Shown: positions 1-12,800 of the stretch, piece after piece
Numbering within the stretch: the first letter of the stretch is position 1
Layout of the letters: each line of letters begins with the position of its first letter
Assembly: GCA_963971285.1 (NCBI GenBank)
Contig: OZ020256.1
Span: 2,172,501 to 2,236,500, forward strand
Direction: 5' to 3'
Length of the DNA stretch: 64,000 nucleotides
Source of the DNA: Astropecten irregularis
Lineage: Eukaryota > Echinodermata > Asteroidea > Paxillosida > Astropectinidae
The notes under the pieces: model-generated
Database searches by the model: none
Seen by the model: the letters and a program-made list of their open reading frames with translations, nothing else
What the model was told of the DNA's origin: nothing
Made by a program: the position numbers and the translations under genes

Positions 1-57
1 TTTTGCCCATGAATCTGTATTTCTTTGATAAAAACCAAAGTATGATTTTTCCTTTAA
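1..57 (-). mobile_element. MITE family A, cut by the window start
   Basis: The last 57 bp of a reverse copy, GCCCATGAATCTGTATTTCT to the terminal CCTTTAA. Confidence 0.85.
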
Positions 58-962
58 TGGCAGTAATGTTATCTTATGCACTTGGAATTTATCGAAAGAG
101 GGTTCAGTTGTTTCAGTTGTCGTAGCTAACGTTCTTTTCTTATTGTTGCTCGCGTGTTTGTTTGTTTGTCTGTTCGTTTATTGATTTTAGTCTCAATTTG
201 AAGGAATTGAAGAGAGTTTTGTTTACCAAGACGCCTTGGCGAAGGGATACAGATTATGTGTAATGCACGAAGGTTACCTTTTACTCATACACCTACATGT
301 AAATGCAGTGCGAGAACCAAGGATGTATACAGCCTTGGCTCAAGCCTTAACGTGATTTAATTTCATTATGCTAATTATATGTTTACATAATATACTGCAC
401 GATGAATTGTTACAGTAGTACTATAGCGTTCTCATAATTTTATTCTGGGCAACGCAAGTATTGCTGTCAAAACATCTTGCTCTTTTAACTGGCATATGCA
501 TTATGAATAAAAATGACATTGATTTTTACATTTCACGTCTGCTCCAGTGTAAAACCACGGTGTTTTTTGGTATGCAGTCGCAGATTCGAATCTCCATAAT
601 TATATATTTATCACAATAGAATGTCATCGGTAATCAGTAACGAAAAGTATAGTAAAACCAAGGAATGGTTAGAGGTTGAAATTACGAAAGGGTTTCTCTG
701 GTTTTTGTTTTTAAGCTTAAATATTCAAGTCTTGCAACCAGAAGAGCGCCGAAATTTGGCTCAACTATCCCTATCGGGATTAGGTTAGGTTTTTGGTTTA
801 TTTTTCCCACTATCCTTTGGATTAATTGTCTGAACGGGCGTGCATGAAAATTGTCTTAGTTCGGCAGAGAGATTTTCACAAAATGTAGACTCAAGTTTAT
901 TTTGAAAATCAAAGATGGCGACTGCGAAATAGCGCCCTCAACGGGAAAATCGTCTTCTTTTT

Positions 963-1062
963 AATACACGGGTTTACACCATGGCAGCCATCTTAGATTT
1001 TCATCGCAACTTCAAAACGAGGCACTTCCACTCATGCGCACTTTCCGAAGTGTAAGCCCGTC
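963..1062. repeat. Foldback unit, copy 1
   Basis: AATACACGGGTTTACACCAT at the left; CATGCGCACTTTCCGAAGTG then TAAGCCCGT at the right, so the ends are inverted. It also contains CGCAACTTCAAAACGAGGCA. Confidence 0.8.
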
Positions 1063-1075
1063 CATTGTTGAAGAC

Positions 1076-1171
1076 AATACACGGGTTTACACTTCGGCAG
1101 TTTTGATCGCGACTTCAAAACGAGGCACTATCACGCATGCGCGTTTTTTTGGAAGTGTAAACCCGTGTATT
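1076..1171. repeat. Foldback unit, copy 2
   Basis: AATACACGGGTTTACACTTC to GAAGTGTAAACCCGTGTATT, exact 20-bp inverted ends, with the same core as copy 1 (CGACTTCAAAACGAGGCACT, CGCATGCGCG). It lies 13 bp after copy 1. Confidence 0.88.
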
Positions 1172-1620
1172 GATGAGTGACGCATGCATGCATGCTTTCC
1201 ATAATTTTTTAACTCGTATTGAAAAACCACTGATCCGTATGGTGCTATTCAATAAAAATCAGAATGGATTTTCTGGAACGGTCAGCGAGCAATATTGGAA
1301 CCGCTGGCCACAATACAAACATTTCCTGGCAAAATTAATGGGGCTTCGGCTGAATAAAGCACTCAGCTCGGGCAAGATCGTCTCTTGGGGCCGACGAGTG
1401 ACATTGGATCGGGTTTGCAGGAAGGCAAATTCCTAGCGACACTGATATTGGGATAAATATACATAGCCTAGAACTGCAATATGAGTTTCAAGGTGGAGGT
1501 ATAATTATCGGTGCACTTACGATAAAAGTCAGCCAATATGAAAACAATTCAAGTAATTAATTGCTGCAAACTGCTCATCAGCCAAAATGATGACATGAAA
1601 TGTAGGAGAGCCTGGTGTTT

Positions 1621-1678
1621 TTCGATCCTGGCAGGATCTTTATCTTAAGCCTTCGATAAAGATCCTGCTAGGATCGAA
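1621..1678. repeat. Perfect-stem hairpin, 24-bp arms
   Basis: Arms 1621-1644 (TTCGATCCTGGCAGGATCTT...) and 1655-1678 with a 10-nt loop. The single difference would be a G-U pair in a plus-strand RNA. Nothing shows that it is transcribed. Confidence 0.85.
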
Positions 1679-2213
1679 ATTCCCCAGACCCTCGTTACTC
1701 CATGCAAGCAATATGAAACAAAGACAGGTGTAAGCTGGCGTGTTCACACTGTCCCACAGAGCGGGTCATCTTAACTCTCAGATTCGGTCCACGTGAGTCT
1801 GAACACAGATAAAAGCGAGCTGTGATCTGAACTATACATCATCCAGCGTCAATGGCTGGTCCCTGATGTGGCATCCATTACAATCATGTTGCCATTATAT
1901 ACACACCCAACATCCATGTAGTACTGGTACTACTTCTGCCATCCATTTCCTTTTCTCAGGTGTAATTAAATCACGCTAGCGTGCTCCACCTAGAAAAATG
2001 AATGCGGTTCATGATAAAACATGACACGATTGTTGAGCGTCCTGAAATGGCCTATACTGCAAGGGGACATGGCATGCTTTAGCGTGCTGGTTTTTTTATT
2101 TTGATCCTAGTACGGGTCGCAGCCTACGGTCACGAATTTGGACGTCGCTTTATAAAATTCGAGCAAATTCGATTTTATATAGAAGGTTGCAACATTCTGT
2201 TTTTTTTACTCCT

Positions 2214-2426
2214 GGGGGCGCTGCACCAGACGCCATCTTTTGGGAACAAGTCCGAAAATGGACAATCAATCCTATGAATATACTTGTATAATATTAGTTA
2301 ATCTACCCATTATTTAGTACATTAAAACCACTGTAATACATTAAACTGCAAGAATACAATATTGTCCCTGATATTTGGACATTCTGCTGTGTGTGCCCCA
2401 AAGATGGCGTCAAACAGGGCGCCCCC
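2214..2426. mobile_element. MITE family D
   Basis: GGGGGCGCTGCACCAGACGC then CATCTTTTGGG at the left, and AAAGATGGCGTCAAACAGGG then CGCCCCC at the right: inverted ends around an AT-rich core with no coding sequence. Confidence 0.82.
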
Positions 2427-3439
2427 ATTTGGTCACAGACTTATCAAAAACAACCGGAAGAATTGCGTGTCTACGGGTCCCACTACAAACAAACAAAACG
2501 CGGGGAAGTTTGGACTGAAGAAAAAATGCCCAAAGTCGATGCGAACGAAAAATAAAAACACTAATGAGCATTTTATTTCTACCCAGTTCTGTATGTCCCT
2601 CCTGACTAGAACTGGGGAAGCCCCACAGGCAAAACCACGGGTCAGACCCCTGGACAGCAAGGGTGGAGAGGGTATGAAGTCTCCCAACCCCGGTACGGGT
2701 GGAATTGACGGGTATAATGATCCAATCAACCCATTCTCTCCTTTCCAGCAGCCGTAGTTTTGACATTTAGCGCTGTAAACAAGAGCCCTAATTGAAACGG
2801 TTAAAACACAGAGTAGCGGTACACACGCTCATAACATTCGTGTTATACAATTCGCGGTTTAGATTCAAGCAATATTATAGTGATGGCACTTGCACTACAT
2901 TCTATTTTGCATCCCCTTACCCTGTGCAGATGGTGACTTTAGATTTGAACAGATGTATTATAATTATTATATTCACACCAAAAAAATGATGACAAATGCG
3001 AATAATAAATTCCTGGAATTAATCAATAATGCATTGCAAATAGTATCCCGTTTACACAGTGCAGTAACCCGCTATGTTGTGGTTCAATGACATCAGAAAC
3101 ATGTAAATCGAAACTGAACGAAACAGGATTTATTAAAGATCTATTAAATTGAGCCGAGTTCCGTGTGAACTGCGAAACTCGAAGCATTCGGGAAAACCGA
3201 AATGACGAAAAAATCAATAAATAAACATTACAAAGCAAAATGACAGACTAACCTGCAGAAACGGTTTAAAGGGCATGTACAACATTGGTAAAGGTCAAAG
3301 AGCAGCTGCGTTCTGTTCATAACTTGATTTTTCATGGAATAAGAACAAACATCTGAAATTTTCAGATCAATTGATCATTGCAAACAATAGAAAAACGACG
3401 AAAACCCGTTGGAATTGTTACGCCAAATTTTGTGGGAAT

Positions 3440-3650
3440 AGCCGTCTCCGTTTTTCATCTTGCCAAGATCAAAAATGTTTTAGTGTTTGGTTGTACTCTT
3501 TTCTGGATAAATACAGCATTTCAGGCAGAAACATTTCCCAAGTATATGTCTACCATTGCCGTCTTCGTACCCTTTAAGTTATATCTAAATCTGTGAACAT
3601 TTCTATTTTGGTTTGTTACCAAAGTATGATACTACCTTATACCTTTTAAA
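3440..3650 (+). mobile_element. MITE family A, partial (right half)
   Basis: Matches the family from TTTCTGGATAAATACAGCAT and TTTCAGGCAGAAAC to ACCAAAGTATGATACTACCT. The left half is not recognisable. Confidence 0.75.
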
Positions 3651-3727
3651 ATGACACCATACTGACCAGTGAAAACACTAAGCCTGTCAATTTGTTGGCA
3701 TCTTTTTCAATAATTGTGTTAAAGGTA
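3650..3727. repeat. 75-bp segment shared with 5513-5587
   Basis: GACACCATACTGACCAGTGA to TTCAATAATTG occurs here and at 5513-5587, in both cases directly before the left end of a family A element. Either a local duplication or part of a larger repeat. Confidence 0.85.
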
Positions 3728-3792
3728 ATATCATACTTCGGTTTTTGTCAATTCAAAGAAATATAGATTCATGGGCAAAAATATAAAGTGGC
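3719..3792 (+). mobile_element. MITE family A, partial (left end)
   Basis: TTAAAGGTAATATCATACTT to ATTCATGGGCAAAAATAT, then the match stops. The 75 bp before it are shared with 5513-5587. Confidence 0.8.
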
Positions 3793-4453
3793 TAGGCTTG
3801 GACCCACGGCCACGACGCCACGTAATATTATAAAACGCTCATTTTAAAAATGCATGAAGTTCTTCATTAGTGGTGGGGACGCATAACAGCCCTGCACGCA
3901 TGGATGATCATTTCTTAGTCCGTAATAATTTCATACTAACGACATGACGGTCCGATACAGTGTGTTACACAATCATTATAGAGTGATCAATCTTCGCTTT
4001 GCCAGTGATCTAAATAAGGTGCGATCGTTCACGACGTACTCCAAAATAATTACGACCGAGCATTATTTTTAAGAAGAAAAAAAACCTGTGCATAATAATT
4101 TTATAGTCAGCACACATTCTACAGGTATGCGTGCATAACCCTAACGATTCGAGTGATCGTGTGATCATCACATAATGGTATTAAATAAATAGTCGGCTAT
4201 ATACCCGCAAATAAATATGCATTTGAAAGCGTTGAAAAGCACCTTATACATATTGTACAATGCTGATAGGGGTTGGGGTATATACGGGTTAGTGGAGATT
4301 TTAAGTCGTGATCGGACGCTACGATCACATCGTAATTAAATCAAATTGAACGATTGGAAAATACCCTCTCCTCTATGTACCAGCAAAGTAACAATGCATA
4401 TCGGTGCATGCATCATGCATACAATTATAAATCAACAGATCAAGCTCGAGAAA

Positions 4454-4727
4454 AGCAGAGTGTAGGCCTATGTCAACAATTTCGGTAACAAACTCGCTTG
4501 AATCATTTTATCCCACTGCCCAGTTAGGGCAACACACCTGGGCAACTCGACTTTGGGCCCTGCGTACACTAGCAACATTTTGACCAAACATGTTACCGAG
4601 ATGTTGCTGCGACATGTTACCCAACTCGTTTTGCTCTGTGTACACTGACAACATTTTCTTCAACAAGGTACCTGGGCAACATGCTACCGAGATTATTACC
4701 GAAAATGTTACCAGTGTACACTCTGCT
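4454..4727. mobile_element. Inverted-repeat element C, complete
   Basis: 274 bp starting AGCAGAGTGTAGGCC and ending GTTACCAGTGTACACTCTGCT-like text, rich in GGTAACATGTTAC and CAACATTT. The ends pair as AGCAGAGTGTAC inverted. No clear target duplication. Confidence 0.8.
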
Positions 4728-5584
4728 TTACAACTGAGACGGATTTAAAACCAATGAGGTTTCTATTATTTTGTTTTTGTTTGGGTGATTTTAGTTGGCG
4801 TTTCGCGTTTTAGTCGGTCGGACTGCTGAGATCTATTCTTAAAGAAACAAGAATAATGTGCAAAAATCAAGAAGCGGCCATTATGGAATTTCCCGTCAGT
4901 TGGGAAGTTTACATCCAATTCCTTCCGGGTTGTTTTGATTTGGGGTTTACGGTCATAATTTTAAAAATAGACATGACTTCCATCAATGTGGTTTTGTACA
5001 ATGTTTTAAATACGGAAGAGAAAAACTGCAAAATTTCAGGGTTTGTTATCACCCAAACCGAGAGCGATCTTCTCTTTTTTGTTGATGCTTTGTAATTTCA
5101 ACATGAATTCAGCATCTGACCCGAGTCACTTCGTCCAATATTGTTCATGTCATTGTTATTTCACTGGTCCTGCATGTTTCCGTATCCTGTTCCTGGCTTT
5201 TTGCTCCATCATAATTATCAGTACAATCCCGACTACATGTACGTATCAAATATGCATGGAAAATGCATGGCACATTAACGTGTTACATGCATCACATCCA
5301 ACACGGAAGAAGTCTAGATAGCTGTTGTAGTAGTATAAGCCCCACATTGCAGAGACATGTGACAATAACACTTATGTCCAATCCATTTATACGTGCTATT
5401 TACAATTAAAATTTTACTTGAGAAGGGAAAACGCCCGTTGACTTTGTGACGTGAGTAACAGTCATGGTCATCACGAAGGAAGTGATATTTTTTCCGGCCC
5501 GAGTGATTTTCTGACACCATACTGACCAGTGAAAACACTAAGCCTGTCAATTTGTTGACTTCTTTTTCAATAATTGAGCCAATG

Positions 5585-5949
5585 TTAAAGGTAATATCAT
5601 ACTTTGGTTTTTATCAAAGAAATACAGATTCATGGGCAAAAATACCAAGACAGATACAGCAATAGTCATCTGTGAAAATTTCAGTCCCATACGGTGCCCG
5701 CTTTTTGAGAAAACAGTGAAAAACAGCCACAGTATTTCTCAAGTCTTTTCTCTTTTATTTTTCATCTTTTAAAAGATCAAAAAGATTTTCGGTCGTTGTT
5801 TTACTCATTTCTGGTTAGATACACCATTTCAGGCGGAACAATTTGAACGGTATGTTTCTACCAGCACCATCTTCATACCCTGTAAGTTATACGTAAATCT
5901 GTGAACATTTCTGTTTTGGTTTCTTACCAAAGTATGATACTGCCTTTAA
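5585..5949 (+). mobile_element. MITE family A, complete copy
   Basis: 365 bp between TTAAAGGTAATATCATACTT and the inverted AAAGTATGATACTGCCTTTAA. TTAA stands at both ends in every complete copy, as for elements that target TTAA. The inside has the family landmarks CCCATACGGTGCCC, GATTTTCGGTCGTTG and CATTTCAGGCGGAA. No coding capacity. Confidence 0.92.
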
Positions 5950-7548
5950 TACTGTTGGTATTACACTGTGTTCTACTTACACTTATATGTTGGGCTCCAC
6001 AATTTCTTCACTCTTTTCCAATTCTTCTTTGTAATGATCGATGTTTCACTCACACATTCAACATGACGCAACAGACACGTTGTCCAGTAAATTCCAACGG
6101 ATAACCCTGATGAAGTAGGTGTGTTCTCGACGAGTATTATTCCAGTCAATGTGGTCATGTAAACGATTGGTCCGAGTAAATGGTACTTTCACTAAGCTTA
6201 GCCTACCAGCAGAAAACAAAAACACTAAGTATATCTCCACCAAGGTCGGAGTCGAGTGTTGGCTATGTCATGTCATCAGTGTGTGAATCAAATCAGCAAG
6301 TTAGTATGAAGACCTTACCATAAACGTGTGGCACTCAGATACAAATAATGGCAATTATGACTAAACCTTGAGCAGGTTGGAATAACCTCAATGCCAATAC
6401 ACACACATGCAGACTCATACAGTAATTCCTGGTGGTGATCGAGTTTCAAAATGACAGGTAGTAGTCCAGTTAGTGCACACGAGCAACAGTTCCGGTTGAT
6501 CCTTAGCACTGGTGGTACGTACGGTGGTAGTCTACCGTGAATTACTGACATTCATTGGCCGTGTGAAGTGAGCTTCCACACCGCCCGTGCGTTCCTAGAT
6601 TCTCGGTGGTGGTGTCCAGTGAAGGCTTGATGTCTTAAGCCGTGTAATAAGCACTACACTTTCCTTTCGATCAATATCAGTATGTCCCTGTGTGTACGAA
6701 CGTTCTAGGTGATTATTTTCCACCAGTGCAACCTGTATACCGTCTGCCAGCACTGCAGCATAATGATAAGTGAATGTCCTCACTGAAAAATTGTTGGCAG
6801 CCCACGTTCCTCTATTGTTATTGTGCAGTGTGCATTGATGAGCAGTGACAACCAATGCAGTACATACGTATGAGACCAGCGCATGTCACCAACTACTCGG
6901 CAAAGCGCCAAACCATTTTGACAAGTGGGCGTGCAGTTCGTGGCGGATAATGAACGGAGGTGTTTTCAATGTATACAATAGTTGACATCTAAAGTGAATT
7001 ATTTGTATAATTAATTGACGCAGATTATACGTTTAAATTAATTTACTTATTTGGGGGCTTATGCGAGGTACCCGATATACATCCATACACAAATCCAAGT
7101 TCTGCTTGCTTGTAAAAATTACAACACTTGGCCGTTCACATTCAGACGGGAGTGGTCCGAGTATTAAACATTAAAAATGGATACACAAATCAGTTGCCAT
7201 AACTTCATTCAACCCCACTCAAATTCTCGACTTGCACATAGTCAATTAGTGGGACTGAATATGATTATATAAACAAACAAGATCACAATTTATTATCTCA
7301 CTAGAGGTCATAGGTTGTGACAAGTCAATAACTCACAATTCCCATTAATTATTATACCATGGTAACGTAGGCTCACCTCTTGTACACAGCCGATCACAAC
7401 TTCACAAGTTCATAAATGCAATTAAATTTGAAGACATTATTTTTTTTAAAGAACGATCACCTTGCTTTGGAGGTTTTTTTTTTTACAGACGAGTGGGGGC
7501 GCTGTTTACATAAGGTCACAGTTTGCCAATATTTTGCGGGCAGCACTG

Positions 7549-7883
7549 AGACCAAAACAGAAATTTCCACAGTTTTACCTTTAACTTACACGGTATAAAG
7601 ATGGTGACGGTAGAAACACGAACCAGTAAAAGGAATTCTGCCTGAAATGCGACCTCATCTACCCAGAAAAGAATAAAACCAAAGACCAATAACTGGTGTG
7701 ATCTCAGGGAGATTAAAACTTCCGTGAATAGATTTGAAAATACAGTGAGCGTTTTTCACTGTTTTCTCCAAAATGGGCACCGTATGGGACTGGACATTTC
7801 ACAGATGACTGTCACCGTATCTTTCTTCATCCATGAATCTGCATTTCTTTAACAGTAACTTAAGTATGGAGTTATACCTTTAA
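7549..7883 (-). mobile_element. MITE family A, degenerate copy
   Basis: Reverse orientation. It carries ACCAAAACAGAAATTTCCAC, GGTATAAAGATGGTG and GGGCACCGTATGGGACTG, but the left terminal repeat is lost and the right one is altered. Confidence 0.8.
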
Positions 7884-8090
7884 TAGGCAAAGTAGGCCCT
7901 TTCGGAAAAGCACACAGCTGATGTGCAGATATGCGACAAAACGCCTGGTGCAAACATGACATAAACTGATGACCAGATTGACACCCCTGTCGGCTTGGTT
8001 TTGCCATGGAGGAAGGTTTTGCACACAGGTTTCTAGCTGTCGTAATTAAAGCGGGGAAAAACAAACAATAATGTACCCAAAAAAAACTCA

Positions 8091-8116
8091 TTCAATTCAA
8101 TTCAATTCAATTCAAT
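8091..8116. repeat. (TTCAA)n microsatellite
   Basis: Five copies of TTCAA followed by TGATTTATTGTCCACG. On the minus strand this reads GTGGACAATAAATCA then (TTGAA)n, the kind of ending seen on some non-LTR retrotransposons. Confidence 0.9.
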
Positions 8117-8590
8117 GATTTATTGTCCACGTTAAAAAAAACATAGAAATTTGATATCCACTGGCCACAGTAAAATATACACACAATACAAGTGGAAAAA
8201 GACTCATTAATTAAAAACATACAACAAGACCATACAATAATACAATAATAATAATTCAGAGCTATACATGCCACTCCATCCTTCCTTTGGATCGAGCCGC
8301 GAGAAGAGACCCTAAGTATCACCCGTGTATTAATTATGCATGACTGGCTTGTACAGTCCATCACCAGTCGCCACTTAAACCTGACAATAATACTCTCTGT
8401 AACATTTTGTGTAGTTTCAAAAACCTCCAAAGGGGGAAAAAACACATAACAACAGAACTAAACACATCAAAACTCATCCAGTGCTTCAGCCGAAATTGAT
8501 TAGGTTTGCAAACATGCAGGGCTGTATCGTTCGATTGGGATGCTACAGACTTGCCCCGTGTATAATATAATCTATACACCATCTGTTGAG
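8091..8590 (-). mobile_element. Possible 3' end of a LINE-like retrotransposon
   Basis: Inferred only from the minus-strand ending AATAAATCA plus (TTGAA)n. The upstream sequence has short open frames but no reverse-transcriptase motif that can be recognised. Confidence 0.25.
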
Positions 8591-8846
8591 ATATGCATAC
8601 AAGAGTGGCTTTTTGGCTAGTCTAGAGCCAGAGACGGACAACGGATCAAAGGTCGAATGCATGTGTTCGCGCTGCATGCAACAGCAGCAGCATTTATTGG
8701 CTTTTAGTCATCTCTGAATCAACACGTGTTTGAAACATTGATGAAATTATTAGTCACATTTTGTAGACGCCCTCATTTTTATATAAAAATCGATGAGGAA
8801 TCGTTGATGTCATTTCTAATGCAAACTTGTCTTTGATTTCTTAGTT

Positions 8847-8969
8847 TTTATTATATAGCTTACATTTGATATGATGTTTTTGTTATCATCACAATATTAG
8901 GGAGACAGGTTAGCGTCTGAAAGTGAAAATTTGGGATATCTCTTTAAAAGGTATCAGCTGCCATTTATT
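8847..8969 (-). terminator. Candidate poly(A) signals for TKFC
   Basis: AATAAA on the minus strand at 8964-8969 and 8847-8852, about 740 and 860 nt after the TKFC stop. Either could end the 3' UTR. The hexamer alone is weak evidence in AT-rich DNA. Confidence 0.3.
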
Positions 8970-9710
8970 TAAAAACACATTTTTACAGTCCATATTTTAA
9001 TATAAAGCTCTCAATATGAATAAAATGTCAATTTCAATTTCATTGGTTTGGAGGAGGATGTTTAGAAATAGGTAAAGTAAAGTTTGTGCACGTCCCTATG
9101 GGAATGTTTTCCTAGGGTGCCAATTACAGTCAAATTCATTCACTTAATATTATTATTAAATTGAATTGAGGAATATGCTGTACTATTTCTTATAATGGCA
9201 GAGAGAGATATCTGATTTAAAATTAAAAAACTAAAAATAATGAACCAAACATCATGTCCACTTAATACACCATTAAACTAATCGTACCTTCAACATTTTC
9301 AATTGGTTGGTAAACTTAACATTAATGCAGGCGCCGCGTAAGATGTAAATATTGGCTCACTGGGTGCAGAAAATGTTCAATTATATGCCTTCTTATACTC
9401 TAGTTTTCTAAATTTGCAATGCAAAAAAATTCCACTGGTACATTTTGGAAGGAATGACGCAGACGCGTGACAATGTCACACCATGGCTAACCACTCGAGA
9501 TCTTTTCTTACATTAAAACAAACACTGAAACTAAATCGAGTCTAAAAAAGCAAAGGGTAATGACGCTAGAAAAATGAATTTACCAGAACTCAAGTAGATT
9601 AATGATTCACTCATGCAGTCGAAAACCATAACAAAATGGTGATACAGTCATTTTATGTCAGTCGAATCTAGCATGATTATTCAAATCACTTCGGTGCAGC
9701 ATGCAGCTAG

Positions 9711-9866
9711 CTATTCACCGTAGAAGGCCAGGTAAGCGGCCCGCAGCCATATGGCCACGGCATGGGCTCCGGGGTCCGGTCCCCGGACCAGCTCTCGGTT
9801 GACATAGCTTGCCCGACCTGCTCTGGCTTGCATGGATGCCGTGTCTTTCGCCATATCCTCGGCTGC
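9711..9866 (-). CDS. TKFC: TKFC terminal coding exon 16
   Basis: Encodes residues 543-593 and the TAG stop: [40 protein letters not shown] and a short end LAFYGE. This is the GRASY and PDPGA end of the DhaL domain. The 7.9-kb intron 15 separates it from exon 15. Confidence 0.95.
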   Translation of the reverse strand, partial: AAEDMAKDTASMQARAGRASYVNRELVRGPDPGAHAVAIWLRAAYLAFYGE

Positions 9867-12800
9867 CTGTTTATACAAAACGAGGTAGAGAGTTTATGAG
9901 AGGGGAAACGACACAGGAAGATAATAAACGGTTTGTTTGGGAGAGGAAAAATTAATCATCGTGGTAGGATAGGGAGTGTATGCATGATGATAAAGCGAGG
10001 ATTGATAGAAATGGGAATGTATATGCTTTTGGCTAGGGATGATCGTTTGGCACGACGACCGTCTTACGAGCTAGCCCCTACTCAGAAATTAACCCAAAGC
10101 CTTCAAGATCAGGAATTGGATCCCCTATAGGTCTGCAGTCCCCAGATTTTCATGAATAGTTATGGGCATGTTGGTTTATTAGAAAGAATTTACATGCCGC
10201 GCCGCGTAAAACGAAAGGCTTAATTCGCTTGTGAGTTGTGACCGCCTGACGGGCTCAACTAACTATCTATACGTTTTTCTTCAAAAAAGATCCGAATTAC
10301 CAAATAGTTCTACCAGTGTTTTAACAGTATATTTATATCTCAGTGACATTGACGATGACACTCGAAGTCCACGACAAACGACAGCGACCCTAACCACGAC
10401 AGATAAACACAATGGGCCGCGCCAATCATTATACGCAGCTAGAAACAAACGTGGTTCGTTTAAAAAAAAACATCCAAATGAAAAAAAAAAGATAATAAAA
10501 CATCTACCTTGTGGTTATTTGATGATTAAAAAAATCTACCCGTTTTCTGCTTCCCTCTGAAAATGATTTTGTTCAATGAATTCCTTGTTAACCGTCTCCT
10601 TCTGGTTACATAACACAATTTTAAAATCAAAAAAGAAACTAGACACCTGAACGCCATGCAGATAAAATTATTTTTCGCTGAATAAGTTGCGACTCTAGAG
10701 CAAAATTGCACACTGTTGTGCTACATGCTATATTTATTTACCCTTGCTATTTAATTTAATTCGGTCGACAAAAAGCAAGCGCTGCATTTTGAAAGCTTTT
10801 TTTTCAGATTCGCTGAATATTTTTGATTCTACAATGTCCCCACTTGTTTTCGAGTGGGAGGCGCAAGGTATGAGCGTTGTGCACACTTATAGACATGCAC
10901 ACAAAAATACTCGTTCTGTTTTCTTCAATGCATGGAAATTGTCGGTTGCTGTTGAGGTTCTTCGAAAGTGAATGTTCTTTGATAATTAATTATCTTTGAA
11001 GACATGACAGTTCCAAACTGTTTTGATGTCTTTGAAGTTGCTGCTGCAGCTGAAGCTTCTGTTGCTGCTGTTTCTATTGTTGTTGCTGCTACTGTTACTG
11101 CTGCTTTCGTGCTGTTGCTTCTACTTTTTCTGTTGCTTCTGCTGCTACTACTACTGCTGCTGCTGTTTAGTGTTGCTTTCGCTGCTGCTGTTGCTGTTGC
11201 TGCTGTTTCTATTGTTGTTGCTGCTACTGTTACTGCTGCTTTCGTGCTGTTGCTTCTACTTTTTCTGTTGCTTCTGCTGCTACTTCTACTGCTGCTACTG
11301 TTAATGTTGCTTTCGCTGCTGCTGCTGCTGTTGCTGTTGCTCGGCTGCTGTTGCTTCAACTTTAACCGTTGCTTCTGTTACTACACTGCTGCTGCTGTTA
11401 GTGCTGTTGCTTCTACTGTTAATGCTGCTTTCGCTGCTGCTGTTGCTGCTGCTGCTGTTGATGCTGTTGCTTTTTTCTGCTGCTGTTACTGTTGTTGTTG
11501 TTGTTGTGGTTGCTACTGATACTGCATCTGCTTTCGCTGCTGATGTTGCTGCTTCTTTTGCTACTGCTACTGTTGTTGCTGTTGCTGCTGTTTCCGTTGC
11601 TGTCGCTGCTACTATTACTGCTGCTTTCGCTGCTGCTGTTGTCAGTACAGTTGATGCTGCATTGGCTGCTGTCATTGCTTAAGCTGCTTTTGCTGCTGCT
11701 GGTTAGCCTCGCATGTCATTAACACGGGAGTAAATTCGAAATATACAGTAATATTGATGCGAATTTCTGGTCGTCTCTCGTTGTCACTAGTGTCAATTAA
11801 GCCCCGCCCCCGTGTTTATTCACCTGTCTCCTCCCACGTTCAGTACCCTCTCCACCTCCTGGGGGTATCACAAGTTCGAATCCCACCGGAGGCATCACAA
11901 TAATGGACAGTGTTTGTGCTCGCACACTGTATTTAGAAAATGTGATAAACTCCTTAACTCGACGGGGGATCAGAAAGACCGTCTTTAAGTATTTTGGGAA
12001 AACATTAATTATATTAAGGAATAGCACTTGACATTTTGAAAGATACAAACGATAATTGTGTTAACAGCTGCATGAATGGTACATTAATGCACGTCCAATG
12101 TTGTTTTGGAGTATTAAAATACCAAATCATATTGAAACATACTTATGCTTGGATGTAAACATGGGCGCTGTGACATTTTGCATTTTATATTGGTTTAAAG
12201 GCCTGTAACAACACGTGAAAAACACATCAAATGAACTGAAATTATTCAAAAATATATCTCAAAATAAATACGTGGTTGTATGGATGTAAAATTATGTTCT
12301 GCATTAGGACCGTGGACATGGGCGGATAAAGGAAACCATTCGTGTCCTCGAACAGATTTCTTTCGTTCAAAGATGTCCTCGGATGTATAGTACACAATGG
12401 TGCTAGTCTATGGAAGTGATGTATTAAAATACAGGGACAATAGAAACGTCAATGCCGTGTCCTCGAACAGTATGTGAAACACGAAGTGGTGCGTTTGAGT
12501 TACACTGCGATATATATTCGTTTCTTTCTGATGTTTGAAGAAATTGACGACAATATTTCTGCATGTTTTATTGCATAATTATATAAATCCTTGGGGGTTT
12601 TTTTATTCGAATTTTCACTGTAGGCCTATCCGGTGCACGCGTACTATGTACGATGGCTCGTCACGCGAATGTTTTGATTGAGGTAATTTCGGAAGTGAGC
12701 GATACATTTCAAGGTTGAGGACGATTTGTGCAGCGCCTGTGATCGTTAACAGGAAGTTACATCAGTTTACATTGTCATTTCTTGACATTTGCATGTGCAG

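Larger units (their letters stand above)
1..8846. other. Intergenic region downstream of TKFC
   Basis: No protein-coding exon recognised. Holds the family A copies, foldback units, hairpin, MITE D, element C and LINE-like tail listed separately. Stretches 58-962, 1172-1620, 1679-2213, 2427-3439, 3793-4453, 4728-5512, 5950-7548 and 7884-8090 show nothing that could be named. Confidence 0.7.

Noticed and set aside
2362..2766. Overlapping frames of 131 and 118 codons on opposite strands
   Set aside because: Partly inside a MITE. Neither frame shows a family motif, and both strands are open together, which suggests chance.
5901..6104. Similar short frames starting [12 protein letters not shown] at 5901 and 26233
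   Set aside because: Both lie across the right end of MITE A copies, so the likeness is shared transposon sequence, not a gene family.
11004..11682. Poly-Leu, poly-Ser and poly-Ala frames on both strands
   Set aside because: Low-complexity triplet DNA. Open in many frames at once, inside TKFC intron 15.
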